A stretch of 6,984 nt of DNA from SIG575 sp045632485 (GTDB lineage Bacteria > Bacillota > Clostridia > Oscillospirales > Acutalibacteraceae). Below, in pieces: positions 6,373-6,984 of this stretch; position 1 is the stretch's first letter; each line of letters opens with the position of its first letter. A program made the position numbers and the translations under genes. The notes under the pieces are model-generated. The model saw only the letters and a list, made by a program, of their open reading frames with translations, made no database searches and was not told the origin of the DNA. The stretch spans positions 1 through 6,984 of the forward strand of contig JAZQWT010000156.1 of assembly GCA_045632485.1 (NCBI GenBank). Direction: 5' to 3'.

Positions 6373-6463
6373 GGAGAAGTACTCAAGTTGGTGACGAGGC
6401 GCCCCTGCTAAGGGCGTAGGTCGGGTAACCGGCGCAGGAGTTCGAGTCTCCTCTTCTCCGCCA
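6373..6463 (+). tRNA. trnS-GCU: tRNA-Ser (anticodon GCU)
   Basis: A class II cloverleaf. The acceptor GGAGAAG (6373-6379) pairs with CTTCTCC (6453-6459). The anticodon stem CGCCC/GGGCG holds loop CTGCTAA, with anticodon GCT at 6407-6409. It has a long variable arm and a GTTCGAGTC-type T-loop, G6460 as discriminator and an encoded CCA (6461-6463). It reads AGC and AGU codons, complementing the UGA isoacceptor just upstream. Confidence 0.97.
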
Positions 6464-6466
6464 AAC

Positions 6467-6505
6467 AAAAATCCTGTCGTGAAAACGGCAGGATTTTTGT
6501 TTTTA
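6467..6505. terminator. Bidirectional intrinsic terminator between tRNA-Ser and the phosphodiesterase gene
   Basis: A 14-bp stem (6467-6480 with 6485-6498, core ATCCTGTCGT/ACGGCAGGAT, one G-U pair) is closed by a GAAA tetraloop. On the plus strand it runs into TTTTTGTTTTT. On the minus strand the A-run at 6467-6471 gives a T-run. It begins 4 nt after the tRNA CCA and lies about 30 bp past the stop of the minus-strand gene, so it can serve both converging units. Confidence 0.93.
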
Positions 6506-6529
6506 TTATTTAATTTCAAATAATTGAAT

Positions 6530-6984
6530 TCATCTGCTCAACGCATCGCGGATTCTGTCGGGATAGTCTGTCATCAATACGTCTGCACCTGACTGTGCAA
6601 GTTGTTTTGCATCGTCTGCATTGTTTACTGTCCAGTACTGCATTGAAATTCCGTACCGATGTGCATAATCAATAAATCCTGTTTTACCCAGATTTGCAAC
6701 TAGAAGCTTTCCGTCATCCCAATAATAGGGAAGCTGTAAAGCAGTATACTTGAAATCCTCGTCGCTTAAATCATCATTCCTTGTATAACAGCCATATAAA
6801 TCAACTATTTCAAAAGGATTTGCAGACCTGTTGATTTTACCCTCATAATTATCGTCAATATACCAGGACACATCAGGCCAGAAGCTTGCCACAATCACTC
6901 TGTCTGCCATATTGTATTCCTGCATAAGCGCGTAAATTCCGTCAACAATTTCCGACGCCCACGGGCGGGGATATTTAACCTCAA
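6530..6984 (-). CDS. Glycerophosphodiester phosphodiesterase family protein, C-terminal part (5' end beyond window)
   Basis: The frame is open from the window edge to TGA at 6532-6530. About 150 residues are visible, so the N-terminal 80-100 residues, with the catalytic HG and metal-binding ExD motifs, are missing. Family hallmarks in the visible part are an E-x-K strand (EVKYPRP, first visible residues), VIVASF about 20 residues further on, LQLPYY, AHRYGISMQYWTVNN and the terminal GADVLMTDYPDRI. GDPD enzymes hydrolyse glycerophosphodiesters such as glycerophosphocholine to glycerol-3-phosphate and an alcohol; members may be cytosolic or exported, and this end does not show which. An internal ATG at 6925 is not the start, because homology-like sequence continues upstream. 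The substrate is unknown. Confidence 0.88.
   Translation of the reverse strand, partial: EVKYPRPWASEIVDGIYALMQEYNMADRVIVASFWPDVSWYIDDNYEGKINRSANPFEIVDLYGCYTRNDDLSDEDFKYTALQLPYYWDDGKLLVANLGKTGFIDYAHRYGISMQYWTVNNADDAKQLAQSGADVLMTDYPDRIRDALSR

Noticed and set aside
6530..6925. Phosphodiesterase gene as a complete 131-residue protein starting at 6925
   Set aside because: The frame continues upstream to the window edge with family-like sequence (EVKYPRP). The gene is cut by the window, not short.
1..6984. CRISPR arrays, insertion sequences, att sites, or a tRNA-borne integration
   Set aside because: No regularly spaced repeats, transposase frames or terminal inverted repeats are visible. No duplicate of a tRNA 3' end is seen next to the serine tRNA genes.

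Overview
The window looks like chromosomal DNA from a low-GC anaerobic Firmicute, probably a gut-type Clostridia of the Ruminococcaceae/Oscillospirales kind. This rests on AT-rich intergenic DNA, strong AGGAGG ribosome-binding sites, consensus sigma-A promoters, CCA-encoding tRNA genes and a sodium-pump decarboxylase subunit. The placement is inference. All protein genes are on the minus strand; only the two tRNA genes are on the plus strand.

Right to left along the minus strand: 6984-6530 is the C-terminal part of a glycerophosphodiester phosphodiesterase. It converges with two plus-strand serine tRNA genes (UGA at 6218-6306, GCU at 6373-6463) on one bidirectional terminator (6467-6498). The region 5949-6217 holds two divergent promoters: TTGACA-17-TATTAT for the tRNAs and a perfect TTGACA-17-TATAAT for the decarboxylase operon. 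That operon (5948-4642) has the beta (Na+/carboxylation) subunit of a sodium-pumping decarboxylase, then a 61-residue gamma-like membrane protein, and ends at a strong terminator (4606-4637). No alpha (carboxyltransferase) or biotin-carrier subunit is beside it.

A second operon starts at a promoter (4556-4584) just past that terminator. It has a 409-residue polytopic membrane protein, a 358-residue polytopic membrane protein whose ribosome-binding site overlaps the preceding stop, and a large gene (2076 to beyond position 1). The last is recognisable as bifunctional L-fucokinase / GDP-fucose pyrophosphorylase (Fkp-like): a GSGG nucleotidyltransferase start, a hexapeptide-like middle and GHMP kinase motifs. 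I infer that this operon makes GDP-fucose (or a similar activated sugar) and handles or assembles a surface glycan, with the two membrane proteins as candidate GT-C-like glycosyltransferases or polymerases of unrecognised family.

The most notable sequence-level oddity is between the second membrane protein and fkp. After the TAA at 2195-2193 the same frame stays open for 38 more codons and closes with a TAA that overlaps the fkp start (TAATG). This suggests that the membrane protein has lost a C-terminal tail through one nonsense change, or that the base call is wrong.
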